A DNA stretch of 64,000 bases from assembly GCF_030580935.1 (NCBI RefSeq), contig NZ_JAUQOM010000001.1:744001-808000 (forward strand), written 5' to 3'. The notes beneath the pieces were generated by a model. That model made no database searches. It was not told the origin of the DNA and saw nothing but the letters and a program-made list of their open reading frames with translations. The position numbers were made by a program, and so were the translations under genes. This DNA is from Sphingobium cyanobacteriorum (lineage in GTDB: Bacteria; Pseudomonadota; Alphaproteobacteria; Sphingomonadales; Sphingomonadaceae). Positions 53,687-62,096 of this stretch are shown here, piece after piece. Every line of letters begins with the position of its first letter. The first letter of the stretch is position 1.

Positions 53687-54150
53687 CACAGCATCCCCAG
53701 TTCGAGCTTCGCCTCGTCGCTCATCTTCTGCGGGTCCCATGGCGGATCCCAGACGAGATTGACCTGCGCATCGCCAACCCCCGGCACCGCGCCGACGCGC
53801 AGTTCGACCTCGCCCGGCATGGATTCGGCGACCGGGCAATGCGGCGTCGTCAACGTCATGGTGACGACGGCATGGCCGTCATCGGTAACATCGACGCCGT
53901 AGATCAGCCCCAGATCATAGATGTTGACCGGGATTTCAGGGTCGTAGATTTCCTTGAGCGCATCTATGATCCCGTCATAGAGATTGCCGCCCGGCTCACC
54001 GGCAGCGGCTTCGACCGGCTTCTGCGCCAGGAACCCGTCCAGATAGTCGCGCTGGCGCGGCGCGGTCTCCGCCACATCCTCGACGCGCGCCTTGGGCGGG
54101 GTTTCCACCGCATCCACTTCTTCCACCACGATCTTGCGTTCCTGCGTCAT
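53686..54150 (-). CDS. sufT: SufT-type MIP18/DUF59 protein
   Basis: 154 residues. After a charged N-terminal tail (residues 1-55) comes the DUF59 domain: LKEIYDPEIPVNIYDLGLIYGV, TMTLTTPHCPVAESMPGEVE with the conserved Cys, and VNLVWDPPWDPQKMSDEAKLELGM. Accessory factor in Fe-S cluster maturation. Overlaps sufS and sufA genes at both ends. Confidence 0.92.
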   Translation of the reverse strand: MTQERKIVVEEVDAVETPPKARVEDVAETAPRQRDYLDGFLAQKPVEAAAGEPGGNLYDGIIDALKEIYDPEIPVNIYDLGLIYGVDVTDDGHAVVTMTLTTPHCPVAESMPGEVELRVGAVPGVGDAQVNLVWDPPWDPQKMSDEAKLELGML

Positions 54151-55358
54151 CCGAAAATCTTCCTCACGCGCTCCAGCCCATGGACCAGCGCATCCACATC
54201 ACTCTCATCGCTATAAAGGCCGAAACTGGCCCGTGCCGTCGCTTCCACGCCCAGATGGCGCATCAGCGGCTGCGCGCAATGATGCCCGGCCCTTATGGCG
54301 ACGCCCGTTTCATCCAATATGGTGCCGACATCGTGCGGATGCACCCCCTCGACCGCAAAGGAGAGGATGCCCGCGCTGTCGTCCGGCCCGAACAGGCGGA
54401 TGCTGTTCATGCCCTCCAGCGCTGCCCGCGCTCTGGCCACCAGCGCGCACTCATGCGCGTGGATGGCGTCCAGCCCGATCGCCTGCACATAGTCGATCGC
54501 CGCCGACAGACCCACCACGCCGGTGATATGCGGCGTCCCCGCCTCGAATCGGGTCGGGGCAGGGGCGTAGGTGGTTTTTTCGAACGTCACCTTGTCGATC
54601 ATCGACCCGCCCCCCTGATAGGGCGGCATAGCCTCCAGCAGTTCGGACCGCCCCCACAGCACGCCGATGCCGGTCGGGCCATAGAGCTTGTGCGCGGAAA
54701 AGACGTAGAAATCGCAGTCCATCGCCGCCACATCGACCGCCAGCCGTGGCACCGCCTGGCACCCGTCGATCAATATCTTGGCGCCCACCATATGCGCGAT
54801 ATCGGCGGCGCGGCGCACGTCCAGCACGCTGCCCAGCACGTTGGACACATGGGCCAGCGCCACCATGCGGTGGCGTGGCGTGATCATCGCCCGCATCGCG
54901 TCCAGGTCGATCCGCCCATCGCCGGTCAGTGGCACGACATCGATATGCGCGCCGACCTTTTCCGCCACCATCTGCCACGGCACGATATTGCTGTGATGTT
55001 CGAGGGTCGACAGCAGGATGCGGTCGCCCGCCTGGAGCTGCGTCCCCGCCCAGCATGTCGCGACCAGGTTGATCCCCTCGGTCGCGCCCCGGACATAGAC
55101 GATCTCGCTGTCGCTCGCCGCGCCGATGAAGGTCGCGACCTTCCGCCGCGCCGCTTCATAGGCCAGCGTCATGTTCGCCGAGCGTTCATAGACGCCGCGA
55201 TGCACCGTCGCATAATCGGGACCATAGGCGCGCGCGATCGCGTCGATCACCGCGTTGGGCTTCTGCGCGGTGGCGGCGCTGTCGAGATAATGCCAGTCGC
55301 CCACACCGGGGAAATCGTCGCGCAGGCGCAGCGCCGAAGGTGCCAATGTCGCGCTCAT
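54147..55358 (-). CDS. sufS: Cysteine desulfurase
   Basis: 403 residues. PLP enzyme that takes sulfur from cysteine for Fe-S assembly. Start MSATLAPSALRLRDDFPG; YLDSAATAQKPNAVIDAI; PLP Lys in FYVFSAHKLYGPTGIGVLWG; catalytic Cys in GVAIRAGHHCAQPLMR. The ATG at 55358 overlaps the sufD stop by four bases. No SufE gene follows; sufT and sufA do. Confidence 0.96.
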   Translation of the reverse strand: MSATLAPSALRLRDDFPGVGDWHYLDSAATAQKPNAVIDAIARAYGPDYATVHRGVYERSANMTLAYEAARRKVATFIGAASDSEIVYVRGATEGINLVATCWAGTQLQAGDRILLSTLEHHSNIVPWQMVAEKVGAHIDVVPLTGDGRIDLDAMRAMITPRHRMVALAHVSNVLGSVLDVRRAADIAHMVGAKILIDGCQAVPRLAVDVAAMDCDFYVFSAHKLYGPTGIGVLWGRSELLEAMPPYQGGGSMIDKVTFEKTTYAPAPTRFEAGTPHITGVVGLSAAIDYVQAIGLDAIHAHECALVARARAALEGMNSIRLFGPDDSAGILSFAVEGVHPHDVGTILDETGVAIRAGHHCAQPLMRHLGVEATARASFGLYSDESDVDALVHGLERVRKIFG

Positions 55359-56107
55359 ACCAGCGCCTCCAGCTTGGCGATCGCCGCCGCCTCCAGCGCT
55401 TGCCTGACCACCGCGTCCGCCACATCGTCGAACACGCCCGCGACGAAGGACCGCAGCAGCAGCGTCTTGGCAGTCGCCGGGTCCATCCCCCGCGACGCCA
55501 TGTAGAACAACGCCGCCTTGTCCAGTTCGCCCACCGTCGCGCCATGCGCGCATTTCACGTCGTCGGCGAAGATTTCCAGCTCCGGCTTGGCGTTGGCGGT
55601 CGCCGTCCGGTCCAGCAGCATCGCCTTGACCGACTGGAAGGCATCGGTACGTTGCGCATCGCGGGCGACATTGATGCTGCCGAGGTAACTGCCAGTGGCG
55701 CGACCGCCCAGGATCGAGCGGATCGTCTGGCCGCTGGTCGAATCGGGCTGGGCGTGGGTGACGCTGGTGATGATCTCCAGCGTCTGGTCGCCGCCGCCGA
55801 TGATCGCACCGTTCAGCCCGAAATGCGCGTTGCTGCCCAGCGTGACGGTGAACGTCACCCGCCCCAGCTTGCCGCCGATGTTCAGCACGTGGAAATCGCA
55901 CCGCGCGCCATCGCCAATGGTGATGACATAATCATGCACCGCCGCCGCGCCGTCGCTTGCGTCCTGCAACAGATGATGGCGCGCGTTCCCGCCCGCGCCC
56001 ACGTCGATCCGCGTCGGCGCGGGGGTCGGCCAGATGGCGGCGACGGCGTCCAGGTCGCTATAGCGCCAGGCTTCATCCCTGCGCGTCGGAAGGGCGAGAG
56101 CGTTCAC
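55355..56107 (-). CDS. sufD: SufD scaffold subunit
   Basis: 250 residues, shorter than E. coli SufD (over 400), as in sphingomonads. Starts NALALPTRRDEAWRYSDLDA; beta-helix core (LNGAIIGGGDQTLEIITSV) and C-terminal DDVKCAHGATVGELDKAALFYMASRGMDP, the SufBD signature. Partners SufB and SufC to form the cluster scaffold. Overlaps sufC by four bases. Confidence 0.94.
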   Translation of the reverse strand: MNALALPTRRDEAWRYSDLDAVAAIWPTPAPTRIDVGAGGNARHHLLQDASDGAAAVHDYVITIGDGARCDFHVLNIGGKLGRVTFTVTLGSNAHFGLNGAIIGGGDQTLEIITSVTHAQPDSTSGQTIRSILGGRATGSYLGSINVARDAQRTDAFQSVKAMLLDRTATANAKPELEIFADDVKCAHGATVGELDKAALFYMASRGMDPATAKTLLLRSFVAGVFDDVADAVVRQALEAAAIAKLEALV

Positions 56108-56850
56108 GCCGCCACGACCTCGGCATAGCCCTCACGTTCCAGCTCCAGCGCCAGTTCCGGCCCGCCCGACTTTACGATCCGGCCACCGGCCAGCACATGC
56201 ACATAGTCCGGCTTCACATAATCGAGCAGCCGCTGATAATGGGTGATGAGCAGCACGGCCTTGTCGGGCTTGCGCATGATGGCATTGATGCCCGCACCCA
56301 CGATCTTCAATGCGTCGATGTCGAGGCCGCTGTCCGTCTCGTCCAAAATCGCCAGCCTGGGATCGAGAATCCCCATCTGCACCATTTCCGCGCGCTTCTT
56401 CTCGCCACCCGAAAAGCCGACATTCACCGGCCGCTTGAGCATGTCCATGTCCAGGCCCAGCAGCCCGGCCTTGTCCTTGGCCAGACGGATGAACTCGCCG
56501 CCGTTCAGCTCCTTCTCGCCCCGCGCCCGCTTCTGGCTGTTGAGGCTTTCGCGCAGGAATTGCAGGTTCGACACGCCGGGAATTTCGACCGGATATTGGA
56601 AGCCCAGGAACAGCCCGGCTGCCGCGCGCTCATGCGGCGCCATGTCGAACAGGTCCGCATCCTCGAACATGGCGCTGCCACCCGTCACCTCATATCCGGG
56701 GCGTCCGCCCAGCGTATAGGCCAGCGTGGACTTGCCTGCGCCGTTCGGTCCCATGATGGCATGGATTTCGCCCGCGTTGATCGTGAGCGACAGACCTTTC
56801 AGGATCGCCTTGCCACCGATTTCATTGGTCAGATTGTCGATCGTCAGCAT
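56104..56850 (-). CDS. sufC: SufC ATPase
   Basis: 248 residues. ABC-type ATPase driving the SufBCD scaffold: Walker A IMGPNGAGKSTLAYTLGG, signature NVGFSGGEKKRAEMVQM, Walker B LAILDETDSGLDIDALKIV. Normal length. Overlaps sufD and follows the unknown 151-residue gene by three bases. Confidence 0.97.
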   Translation of the reverse strand: MLTIDNLTNEIGGKAILKGLSLTINAGEIHAIMGPNGAGKSTLAYTLGGRPGYEVTGGSAMFEDADLFDMAPHERAAAGLFLGFQYPVEIPGVSNLQFLRESLNSQKRARGEKELNGGEFIRLAKDKAGLLGLDMDMLKRPVNVGFSGGEKKRAEMVQMGILDPRLAILDETDSGLDIDALKIVGAGINAIMRKPDKAVLLITHYQRLLDYVKPDYVHVLAGGRIVKSGGPELALELEREGYAEVVAA

Positions 56851-56853
56851 CTC

Positions 56854-57309
56854 TTATCCCTCATGCGCGCGCTGGAGCGTCCGCGCGGTCCAGAACGCCA
56901 TGTCGCGCACATCGCCGGGCGCGGGGAACAGTGTGTCGATATGCCGCTTGATCGGCATATAGGGCCACCAGTCGGCGTCCTTTTCAGGCGGGCCTTTTTC
57001 CAGCAGCGCGACGACGAACTCGCTGACCGGCCCCATGCGGGCCAGGTTGGGCGCCTTGGCCTTATGGAACGCCTTGTCCTTGCGCAGCTTCTCGGTCATC
57101 GCCGCATCGGCCTTCTGCAAGGCGTCGCGGCTTTGCGCCTCGAACGTGTCGAGATCGCCGAAATCGGCGCGGGCGCGCGGCTCCAGCTCGCCCTCTTCCA
57201 GCTCATAATCCTCGGTCAGGATACGGATCGCGGCGGTCCATGACTGGCCATTGCCGACATCCTCCGCGAAATCCGCGAGGGCATCCTGAATATCGTCTTC
57301 GTCGCTCAA
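56854..57309 (-). CDS. Hypothetical acidic protein in suf operon
   Basis: 151 residues, acidic and helical: SDEDDIQDALADFAEDVGNG at the start, EEGELEPRARADFGDLDTFEAQ in the middle and DWWPYMPIKRHIDTLFPAP near the end. No cysteine, no signal peptide, no family I recognise. It lies between the small membrane gene and sufC with a three-base gap to sufC, so it is co-transcribed with Fe-S assembly genes. Confidence 0.8.
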   Translation of the reverse strand: MSDEDDIQDALADFAEDVGNGQSWTAAIRILTEDYELEEGELEPRARADFGDLDTFEAQSRDALQKADAAMTEKLRKDKAFHKAKAPNLARMGPVSEFVVALLEKGPPEKDADWWPYMPIKRHIDTLFPAPGDVRDMAFWTARTLQRAHEG

Positions 57310-57341
57310 GTCTCAGTCCTTCAACTTCTCAAATTTGCTTT

Positions 57342-57596
57342 TCAGTCTACGAAGCTTCCAAAAAGGTCAGCCAAAACCATGACGGTGCCGGCAGTTACGA
57401 CCAGAAGGCCAGCGCCATAGAATATCATAGACAGCCAAAAGGCGGCTGGTCGCTCGGACTTAACGAAATTGCCAAAGCGGGTTTCGACCAGTCCATTCTT
57501 CCAGCCTTTCACGAAAAACCATCCGATCATCGGCCCTGCAATCATCATTGCCAGAAGCACAGTAATATCACTCGCAATGGCGGCATTTCGCGTCAC
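57342..57596 (-). CDS. Small two-helix membrane protein in suf operon
   Basis: 84 residues with two predicted membrane helices ([40 protein letters not shown]) and a short charged connection. The start overlaps the sufB stop by four bases, indicating coupling to SufB translation. No known family. A membrane protein inside a suf operon is unusual and could link cluster assembly to the membrane or to iron handling. Confidence 0.75.
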   Translation of the reverse strand: MTRNAAIASDITVLLAMMIAGPMIGWFFVKGWKNGLVETRFGNFVKSERPAAFWLSMIFYGAGLLVVTAGTVMVLADLFGSFVD

Positions 57597-59077
57597 CCCA
57601 CGCTGCCTTCCAAGGAAATCCCCAGCAATTTCTGCGCCTCGACCGCAAATTCCATCGGCAGTTGTTGCAGCACTTCGCGGGCGAAGCCGTTGACGATCAG
57701 GCCGACGGCGCTTTCCGCGTCCAGGCCGCGCTGCATGGCATAGAAGAGCTGGTCGTCGCTGATCTTGCTCGTCGTTGCCTCATGTTCGATCTGCGCTGAT
57801 GGATTGCGCACCTCTATATAGGGCACCGTATGCGCGCCGCACTGGTCGCCCAGCAGCAGGCTATCGCACTGCGTAAAGTTGCGCACCCCTTCCGCGCCGG
57901 GCGCCACGCGGACGAGGCCGCGATAGGTGTTGTTGCTGCGGCCCGCGCTGATCCCCTTCGACACGATGGTCGATCGCGACCCCTTGCCGTTATGGATCAT
58001 CTTGGTGCCAGTATCGGCCTGCTGCATATTGTTAGTCAGTGCGACCGAGTAGAATTCGCCCACGCTATTTTCGCCGTTCAGCACGCAGGACGGATATTTC
58101 CAGGTGATCGCCGACCCGGTTTCCACCTGGGTCCACGACACCTTGCTGTTCCGGCCCTGGCACAGCGCGCGCTTGGTCACGAAATTATAGATGCCGCCCT
58201 TGCCGTCCGCATCGCCGGGATACCAGTTCTGCACGGTAGAATATTTGATCTCGGCATCATCCAGCGCGACCAGTTCCACGACGGCGGCGTGCAACTGGTT
58301 CTCGTCGCGCATCGGCGCGGTGCAGCCTTCGAGATAGGAGACATAGCTGCCCTCATCCGCGACGATCAGGGTGCGTTCGAACTGGCCGGTATTCTCCGCA
58401 TTGATGCGGAAATAGGTGCTCAATTCCATCGGGCAACGCACGCCCCTGGGAATGTAGACGAACGTCCCGTCGGAAAAGACCGCGCAGTTCAGGGTGGCGA
58501 AGTAGTTGTCGTGCATCGGCACGATCTTGCCCAGCCACTTCTTCACCAGGTCGGGATATTCGCGCACCGCTTCGCTGATCGAGCGGAAGATGACGCCAGC
58601 TTCCTCCAGCTCCTTGCGGAAGGTGGTGGCGACGGACACCGAGTCGAACACCGCGTCCACCGCGACCCGGCGACTGCCTTTCACCCCGGCGAGCATTTCC
58701 TGCTCGGCGATGGGGATGCCCAGCTTCTTGTAGGTGGCCAGGATTTCCGGGTCGACCTGATCGAGACTGTCCAGCTCCGCCTTCTTCTTCGGCTCGGCAT
58801 AATAATAGGCGTCCTGATAGTCGATCGGCGGCACGTTCAGCTTGGCCCAGTCGGGCGGCGTCATGCTTTTCCACAGGGCGAACGCCTTCAACCGCCAGTC
58901 GAGCAGCCATTGCGGCTCGTTTTTCTTGGCGGAGATGAAGCGGACCGTGTCCTCGTTCAGCCCCTTGGGCGCGAAATCCTGCTCGATCGCCGACGACCAG
59001 CCATGTTCGTAGGTGGAGGCGCGATCGGCCGCCTCCTGCGCTTCCTGGTTGCGAACCGTCGTTGCTTGTTCGGTCAT
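57593..59077 (-). CDS. sufB: SufB scaffold subunit
   Basis: 494 residues. Fe-S scaffold subunit with the signature regions [78 protein letters not shown] and the C-terminal [17 protein letters not shown]. Starts by overlapping the rrf2-type regulator by four bases. Family and role are certain. Confidence 0.97.
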   Translation of the reverse strand: MTEQATTVRNQEAQEAADRASTYEHGWSSAIEQDFAPKGLNEDTVRFISAKKNEPQWLLDWRLKAFALWKSMTPPDWAKLNVPPIDYQDAYYYAEPKKKAELDSLDQVDPEILATYKKLGIPIAEQEMLAGVKGSRRVAVDAVFDSVSVATTFRKELEEAGVIFRSISEAVREYPDLVKKWLGKIVPMHDNYFATLNCAVFSDGTFVYIPRGVRCPMELSTYFRINAENTGQFERTLIVADEGSYVSYLEGCTAPMRDENQLHAAVVELVALDDAEIKYSTVQNWYPGDADGKGGIYNFVTKRALCQGRNSKVSWTQVETGSAITWKYPSCVLNGENSVGEFYSVALTNNMQQADTGTKMIHNGKGSRSTIVSKGISAGRSNNTYRGLVRVAPGAEGVRNFTQCDSLLLGDQCGAHTVPYIEVRNPSAQIEHEATTSKISDDQLFYAMQRGLDAESAVGLIVNGFAREVLQQLPMEFAVEAQKLLGISLEGSVG

Positions 59078-59484
59078 GCCATTTCTCTGCTAAGGCTGGC
59101 GATGGTGACGCCCGCCAGGGCGGATCGGATCGCTTCATTGGCCACGTTCATATGCGGGCGGATGCGGCAGTCGGTTTCCAGATTGCAATCATGCGCGCCC
59201 AGTTCGTTGCAGGCGGTCATCGCGATCGGCCCTTCGACCGCTTCCACCACATCGGCCAGCGTGATCGTGGCGGGCGGGCGTGACAGGCGCACGCCGCCGC
59301 CCGTGCCCCGGCTTGATTCGAGCAGCCCGGCGGCCGACAGCCGGCTCACCAGCTTCTGCGCGGTGGGCAACGGGATGCCGGTTTCGGCGCTCAGCGTCGT
59401 CGCATTCATCCGCACGCCCCCGCAATGGCGGGCCGCAGCGGACATCAATACGACCGCATAGTCGGCAAAGCTCGATAATCTCAT
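59074..59484 (-). CDS. Rrf2-family regulator of the suf operon
   Basis: 136 residues. Rrf2 winged helix ([56 protein letters not shown]) with a three-cysteine cluster motif C-x8-C-x5-C ([15 protein letters not shown]), as in SufR/IscR-like Fe-S sensing regulators. First gene of the operon, overlapping sufB, so probably autoregulatory. An inverted-repeat iron-box-like site precedes it. Confidence 0.92.
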   Translation of the reverse strand: MRLSSFADYAVVLMSAAARHCGGVRMNATTLSAETGIPLPTAQKLVSRLSAAGLLESSRGTGGGVRLSRPPATITLADVVEAVEGPIAMTACNELGAHDCNLETDCRIRPHMNVANEAIRSALAGVTIASLSREMA

Positions 59485-59489
59485 ATCAA

Positions 59490-59528
59490 TTGCGAACCAT
59501 TCTCAAATCGGACCGATTCCATCCGATT
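59490..59528. promoter_or_regulatory. Operator region of the suf operon
   Basis: Just before the regulator start lie TTGCGAACCATTCTCAA (59490-59506), an imperfect 7-1-7 dyad resembling Fur-type boxes, and the inverted repeat AATCGGA-N9-TCCGATT (59506-59512 and 59522-59528). Both could bind iron- or Fe-S-responsive repressors. No Shine-Dalgarno is visible before the start codon, so the mRNA may be nearly leaderless. Confidence 0.45.
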
Positions 59529-59609
59529 GGCCGCATGTGGTCGCAAGCATCCCCTGAATCAAGATATTTTTGCTTTGAAAAGGCGTAGGACAACGCGCTT
59601 CGAAGACAT

Positions 59610-59633
59610 CCCTTCGGGCTGAGCCTGCCGAAG
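59610..59633. repeat. REP-like intergenic palindrome fragment
   Basis: CCCTTCGGGCTGAGCCTGCCGAAG resembles the CCTTCGACAGGCTCAGCCCGAA-type repeat scattered through many proteobacterial genomes, here in the gap between the suf operon and an AraC gene. Dispersal cannot be confirmed from this window. Confidence 0.4.
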
Positions 59634-59709
59634 CCACCATCTGTCCTTGAGACGATGCAGCCGTCCGGCAAGCCTAGAACGAGCGGATATGAGCGCGATT
59701 CCGTGCCTC

Positions 59710-60651
59710 TCAGCTCAATCGGTTCAGCACCGCCACATCGCCACCCAGCGATCGGCGCAACAACGTCAGTTGCGCCACAGCCGATGGCTCGGTCTGCAAC
59801 TGGTGCGGAGTCAGGCCGATGAAATGCTTGATCTCCCGGATGAAGTGCGACTGGTCATAAAAACCGCCCTCGTCGCATAATTGCTGCCAGCTTTCCCCAT
59901 CCAGCGCGATCCGCGCCGAACAACGCAACGCACGATATTTGCGCGCCAGCAGCTTGGGCGGCGCGCCATAATATTTGTTGGCGAGCCGGGCAAGCTGGCG
60001 CGGCGACAGGCCGGTCGTCTCCACCAACGCCTCGATCCGCGGCGACCCCTCATCCATCAGCCAGGCGTCAATCGCTGCCAGCAAGTCCCAGATCGCCGGA
60101 CGCAATGGCCGCAGCAATTTGCCCAGTTCGGCCCAGCACAATTCCGCCATCCCATCGGCGTCATCGTCCAGCCCGCGCAACCGTTCCAGCAGCGCGTCAT
60201 AGGCCGGACCACGCACGGCCGCCAGGTCGCACAGCCGGTCCGCCAGTCCACTGGCGTCGTCACCATGCAGCGCCACCCAGCCCGCCGGCAGCAGGGAAAT
60301 ACCCACAACGCGCGATGGCCGGTCGAGCTGGAAACGGGTCGCACCCATGGTCGGACCCAACAGGCATACCGGCGGCGTGGCCATGACGGTCCCGTCGTGA
60401 AAATGATAGTCGCCACCGCCCTCCAGCATGAAACGCAATTGCGGCACATCGGCGCGGGTGGCATCGGCATAGTGATCCGCCGACACGGTGAAATAATAAA
60501 GCGATCCGAAATAGGCGCGCAGATCAGCAGGCGGGGCAAAATAACGCAGACCGACCGGCCCCTGCGCCGCCGCGACCGTATAGGAAAGCGGCCCACGCTC
60601 ATCGGGCAGCGCCACTGCGCCGCCGCCCATGTCGATGTGATGCGACCCCAT
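59710..60651 (-). CDS. AraC-family transcriptional regulator
   Basis: 313 residues from the ATG at 60651 (a GTG at 60675 is an alternative). An N-terminal cupin-like sensing part (YFTVSADHYADAT; FMLEGGGDYHFHDG) and two C-terminal helix-turn-helices (ALVETTGLSPRQLARLANKYYGAPPKLLARKYRALR; QQLCDEGGFYDQSHFIREIKHFIGLTPHQLQ). Regulon not evident; neighbours are the suf operon and pyrD. A minus-strand terminator lies about 100 bp upstream. Confidence 0.88.
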   Translation of the reverse strand: MGSHHIDMGGGAVALPDERGPLSYTVAAAQGPVGLRYFAPPADLRAYFGSLYYFTVSADHYADATRADVPQLRFMLEGGGDYHFHDGTVMATPPVCLLGPTMGATRFQLDRPSRVVGISLLPAGWVALHGDDASGLADRLCDLAAVRGPAYDALLERLRGLDDDADGMAELCWAELGKLLRPLRPAIWDLLAAIDAWLMDEGSPRIEALVETTGLSPRQLARLANKYYGAPPKLLARKYRALRCSARIALDGESWQQLCDEGGFYDQSHFIREIKHFIGLTPHQLQTEPSAVAQLTLLRRSLGGDVAVLNRLS

Positions 60652-60750
60652 CTTCTTCACCCCGTCGCCCGTCACTATGCGCCAACAGTCGCACCACGCA
60701 AGAGCTATGGCTAACGATCGGTAACTTTTATGTCCTTGTATCGGGACCGG

Positions 60751-60786
60751 AATAAAAATGACCCGGCGGTTTTACCCGCCGGGTCA
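60751..60786 (-). terminator. Intrinsic terminator on minus strand upstream of AraC gene
   Basis: Read on the minus strand: TGACCCGGCGG-GTAAAA-CCGCCGGGTCA followed by TTTTTATT, an 11-bp perfect GC stem with a U-tract. No minus-strand coding gene ends before it, so it terminates an RNA that starts between here and pyrD, or attenuates AraC transcription. Confidence 0.75.
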
Positions 60787-60900
60787 GTAAAAGGTCTCAT
60801 TCGGCCATGGGCCTAAGAGCCTTCGGGTCGCAGGAGGGCTTTACGCCCGAATCGGGGGCATATTATTGGATGGATCGGACATTTTCGGGCAGCAAACAGT
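60751..60900 (-). ncRNA. Candidate small RNA or leader transcript
   Basis: The terminator at 60751-60786 implies a minus-strand RNA from the 60790-60930 region. It contains a 13-codon frame, MSDPSNNMPPIRA (60841-60882), without a good ribosome site, and stem-forming sequence CCCCGATTCGGGCG. Start site not identified. Could be an independent sRNA or a leader upstream of the AraC gene. Confidence 0.3.
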
Positions 60901-60904
60901 CTCA

Positions 60905-60927
60905 TTCATGACGTTTTCTGTCATGAA
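60905..60927. promoter_or_regulatory. 8-bp perfect inverted repeat upstream of pyrD
   Basis: TTCATGAC-GTTTTCT-GTCATGAA, about 77 bp before pyrD and beside the likely start of the minus-strand RNA. Spacing and symmetry fit a dimeric regulator site. Confidence 0.45.
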
Positions 60928-61003
60928 ATAGATGGCGCCTGTCATTGTTGCGATGGTGCAACAGCGACTCGACGGATCGTTGCGCCACTGGCATAGCCGC
61001 TCC

Positions 61004-62047
61004 ATGTTCTACCGCCTCCTCCGCCCGCTGATCTTCACGCTGGAAGCAGAGCGCGCGCATAATCTGTCGATCGCCGCGCTGCGTATGATGCCGACCGCCG
61101 CGCCCCTCAATCCAGATCCCCTGCTGCAGAGCGAGGTGGCGGGAATATGCTTTCCCAACCCGGTCGGGCTGGCGGCAGGCTATGACAAGGATGGCCGTGT
61201 CGCGCACAAGATGCACGGCCTGGGCTTCGGCTTTGCCGAACTGGGCACGCTGACCCCGCTCGCCCAGCCGGGCAATCCGCAACCGCGCCTGTTCCGCCTG
61301 GCGGAGGACCGCGCGGTCATCAACCGCTTCGGCTTCAACAATGGCGGCCAGGGTGCGGCGGCCGACCGCATCGCCCGCTATCGCCGCCCCGTCGGCAAAG
61401 GCCCGGTCATCGGCATCAATATCGGCGCGAACAAGGACGCGGCCGACCGGATCGCCGACTATGTCACCGGCGTGCGCGTCATGGCCCCGCTGGCCGATTA
61501 TCTCACGGTCAACATCTCCTCGCCCAACACGCCCGGCCTGCGCGCGTTGCAGGATCGCTCGGCGCTGGACGCACTTCTCTCTGCCGTGATGAGCGCACGC
61601 GGCGCGGACCGAACGCCCATTTTCCTCAAGGTCGCGCCCGATCTGGAACCGGCCGATGTCGAGGATATCGCCATGGCCTGCCTCGATCATCAGGTCGACG
61701 CGCTGATCGTGTCCAATACCACAATTTCGCGGCCCGCCCTCCGCTCCGCCCATGCCGCAGAAACAGGCGGCCTGTCAGGCGCGCCCCTGCTCGACCTGTC
61801 GCATCAACGGCTCAGGGATTTTCACCGCCTGCTCGGATCGCGCGTACCGCTGATCGGCGTCGGCGGAATAGCCACCGCCACACAGGCCTATCAGCGCATC
61901 CGTGCCGGCGCCTCGCTGGTTCAGCTTTACAGCGCCCTGGTCTATGAAGGCCCCTATCTGGCGCGGCGCATCAACAAGGGTCTCAAACACCTCATGGCCC
62001 GTGACGGGGTGAAAAACATCACCGATTTGATCGGCGTCGACACCTGA
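61004..62047 (+). CDS. pyrD: Dihydroorotate dehydrogenase (quinone), class 2
   Basis: 347 residues. Oxidises dihydroorotate to orotate at the membrane using quinone. N-terminal helix (MFYRLLRPLIFTLEAERAHNL), FMN barrel motifs NPVGLAAGYDKDG, INRFGFNNGG, NISSPNTPGLR (with the catalytic Ser region), VSNTTISRP, GVGGIAT. ATG 61004 is used as it begins the class 2 membrane helix; the open frame extends upstream to 60932. Confidence 0.96.
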   Translation: MFYRLLRPLIFTLEAERAHNLSIAALRMMPTAAPLNPDPLLQSEVAGICFPNPVGLAAGYDKDGRVAHKMHGLGFGFAELGTLTPLAQPGNPQPRLFRLAEDRAVINRFGFNNGGQGAAADRIARYRRPVGKGPVIGINIGANKDAADRIADYVTGVRVMAPLADYLTVNISSPNTPGLRALQDRSALDALLSAVMSARGADRTPIFLKVAPDLEPADVEDIAMACLDHQVDALIVSNTTISRPALRSAHAAETGGLSGAPLLDLSHQRLRDFHRLLGSRVPLIGVGGIATATQAYQRIRAGASLVQLYSALVYEGPYLARRINKGLKHLMARDGVKNITDLIGVDT

Positions 62048-62096
62048 CCCGATCCGAAGGGTTGCGGCGCGCAACGCATTGACTAGGGTGATGGCC

